64,000 nucleotides of DNA from Nemertoderma westbladi (Eukaryota > Xenacoelomorpha > Nemertodermatida > Nemertodermatidae): positions 23,155 to 87,154 of the forward strand of contig JAUCBJ010004899.1 of assembly GCA_032718475.1 (NCBI GenBank), read 5' to 3'. Shown here in pieces: positions 62,361-64,000 of this stretch; the stretch's first letter is position 1; each line of letters begins with the position of its first letter. Under the pieces are notes generated by a model. It saw only the letters and a list, made by a program, of their open reading frames with translations. It was not told the DNA's origin and made no database searches. The position numbers and the translations under genes were made by a program.

Positions 62361-64000
62361 CAGCTGCAGAAACAGTTCCTGTATACCCTCGAAACAGGAA
62401 AAGGGCCCCCTGGACTGACAACAAAATTCAGAAGTGCCGAAATGACCTTCATAAGGCGCAGAAAGAGTCCCGACTCAAACAGACTACAGCAGCCAAGAAT
62501 GCAGTTAAGGCTGCATCTAGGTCCCTGAACAGGCAGTACTCTGCTAATCTACAGGAGCTAATAAACCAACAGGTTGATGCCATCAATGATGCTGACGACA
62601 GCAGGCAATCACCCCAGGCATGGAAATCGATCAATCTGCTTACTGGGCAGAAAAGCCAACCAACCACCAAGGTTAAGGCTGAATCACCAGCCGATCGCCT
62701 CAATGGCTGGAAAGCCCACTTTGAAAAGCTCCTCAATAATGACAGGGTATTGCCTGATAACTTTATAGAAGTAAAAGTGTCTGAGTCTGTACTCCCAGAT
62801 ATTCCCATTGGCGATATCTCCTTTGCAGAAGTGAAGGCTGCTGCAAAGAGCATTAAGACCAATCGTGCCAGTGGAGTAGATGGTGTTCCCCCTGAGGTCT
62901 TTAAAATACCTGAGTGTTTAAAGCTCATCTATCCCATCATAGTAGACATGTACCGAACAACAAGAGTCCCACAAGAAATGAAAACAAATAAGTTGGTGCC
63001 AGTTCCCAAGAAGGGCAACCTAACACTCTATGGTTCTTTTCGGGGAATCTCATTGATCTCGATTGCTGCAAAGCTATACAATAGGATTCTATTAAATCGC
63101 ATCAGGGATCCCATTGAGAGACTGCTCCGTGGAAATCAGAATGGGTTCCGTAAAGGTCGTGGGACCATGGAGCCCATTTTGGCACTTAGAAGGATAATTG
63201 AAGAGTTATCAAAAAAGAAAGACAGGCATCTGGCTGTTATCTTTGTTGACTTCTTCAAGGCCTTTGATTCAGTCTCTCGCTCACGTATGTTCAGCATACT
63301 TTCATTATATGGGATTCCAGATGAAATTATTGCAGCAATCAGATCAGTATACGATGGTTCGACAACATTTGTGTCTACTGTTGATGGTGACACAGAACCA
63401 TTTGAAGTGTTATGGGGCGTCCTCCAAGGAGACACACTTGCACCATTCTTGTTCATTATTGTGGTTGACTATGTTCTACGCATGTCCTTAGATCATTACA
63501 ATGATGATGGGGTGATGATAACTCCACCTACTGGCTCCAGAAGTCGAGGAAATCCTGCCAAGTACCTAACTGATCTAGACTTTGCTGATGACTTAGGAGT
63601 ACTCTCAGAATCATTAGAGGGAGCCCAACGGCTCCTCAGCTCATTAGAACATGCTGCTTCTAGTGTTGGTCTTTTTATTAACTCCAGAAAGACCAAAATT
63701 CTGACAGTTAACTTTGAAAGTCCTCAGCAAGTCTCTGATCGGATGAGCATAAGCTCAAAGGATGGTATGCTTGAGCATGTGGACGACTTCTGTTACCTGG
63801 GATCATGGATCAGGAAGTCAGGTGAGGACCTTCGAATACGTAAGGGAAAGGCATGGGCAGCCTTGAATAGGCTTTCCAGGATTTGGAAGTCACCGAGAAT
63901 TAATCGGAAACTTAAGGTCCGATTATTTAGAGCAGCAGTAGTTCCAGTACTCCTCTACGGGAGTCCATGCTGGGCTCTAACTGCTGATGACACCAAATCT
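62339..64000 (+). pseudogene. LINE A reverse transcriptase (copy 2), frame-shifted from its endonuclease
   Basis: A frame open from about 62339 to the window end (554 codons). It has the connector, KSIKTNRASGVDGVPPEV, the palm FVDFFKAFDSVSR (first catalytic Asp) and LDFADDLGVLSES with the catalytic Asp pair at 63587-63592, then the C-terminal YGSPCWALTADD block. The premature stop and 5-bp deletion of copy 1 are absent here. It lacks an ATG of its own in context and is disconnected from the endonuclease by the deletion. Confidence 0.9.

Larger units (their letters stand above)
60665..64000 (+). mobile_element. LINE family A, copy 2, running off the window
   Basis: A longer copy than that at 10069-12608. 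It has a GC-richer 5' region (60665-61058), the whole endonuclease and most of the reverse transcriptase, with its 3' end beyond 64000. It inserted in the P-loop ATPase frame. The two copies differ by few substitutions and small indels where they overlap, indicating recent activity. Confidence 0.93.

Overview
The window is nuclear DNA from an animal, probably a marine invertebrate. The evidence is clear metazoan housekeeping genes (DDRGK1, EDEM2, NDUFAF1, TMEM234, EIF5B, AAGAB, MRPL55, RRP15, part of SMYD5) set in AT-rich, transposon-filled intergenic DNA with several LINE lineages and many inverted-repeat DNA elements. A CR1/L2-like LINE carrying a 2A-like motif suggests an invertebrate deuterostome, lophotrochozoan or cnidarian; I cannot name the species. 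The recognisable full-length host genes read as single open frames without introns, which is unusual for animals, and two same-strand pairs are only 42 and 89 bp apart.

Layout. 1-4.4 kb: three nonautonomous inverted-repeat elements, one with long arms and a 9-bp target duplication. 4.4-9.1 kb: DDRGK1 and EDEM2 on the plus strand. 10.1-12.6 kb: a 5'-truncated, mutated APE-type LINE (family A) with 13-bp target duplications. 12.6-21.4 kb: repeats only, including a complete tRNA-derived SINE with a 15-bp duplication, TTAA-flanked elements and a 315-bp tandem duplication. 21.5-28.5 kb: NDUFAF1, TMEM234 and EIF5B on the minus strand. 29.5-38.1 kb: a hAT-like element, then a stack of three nested LINE lineages and a 241-bp MITE. 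38.2-43.7 kb: a satellite of about 195-bp units, interrupted by a LINE fragment and by a 2.9-kb inverted-repeat element that holds a minisatellite and a TTAA element. 44.4-45.0 kb: an unrecognised 197-aa reading frame. 45.5-49.2 kb: two elements with perfect 8-bp duplications and one TTAA element. 50.2-56.2 kb: AAGAB, MRPL55, RRP15 and a SMYD5 3' fragment, all minus strand, the last cut off by a large foldback repeat. 57.7-60.7 kb: an AT-rich cassette of short plus-strand frames with a CCAAT/TATA-like promoter, a zinc-ribbon-like peptide, a RING protein and a P-loop ATPase, truncated by a second, longer family A LINE that runs off the window.

The host genes serve general functions: UFMylation and ER quality control (DDRGK1, EDEM2), mitochondrial complex I assembly and mitoribosome (NDUFAF1, MRPL55), translation initiation (EIF5B), ribosome assembly (RRP15) and clathrin-adaptor handling (AAGAB). 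The most unusual parts are the virus- or Polinton-like cassette at 57.7-60.7 kb, the several nonautonomous elements built from arrays of short subterminal repeats, and the intron-free, closely packed gene pairs.
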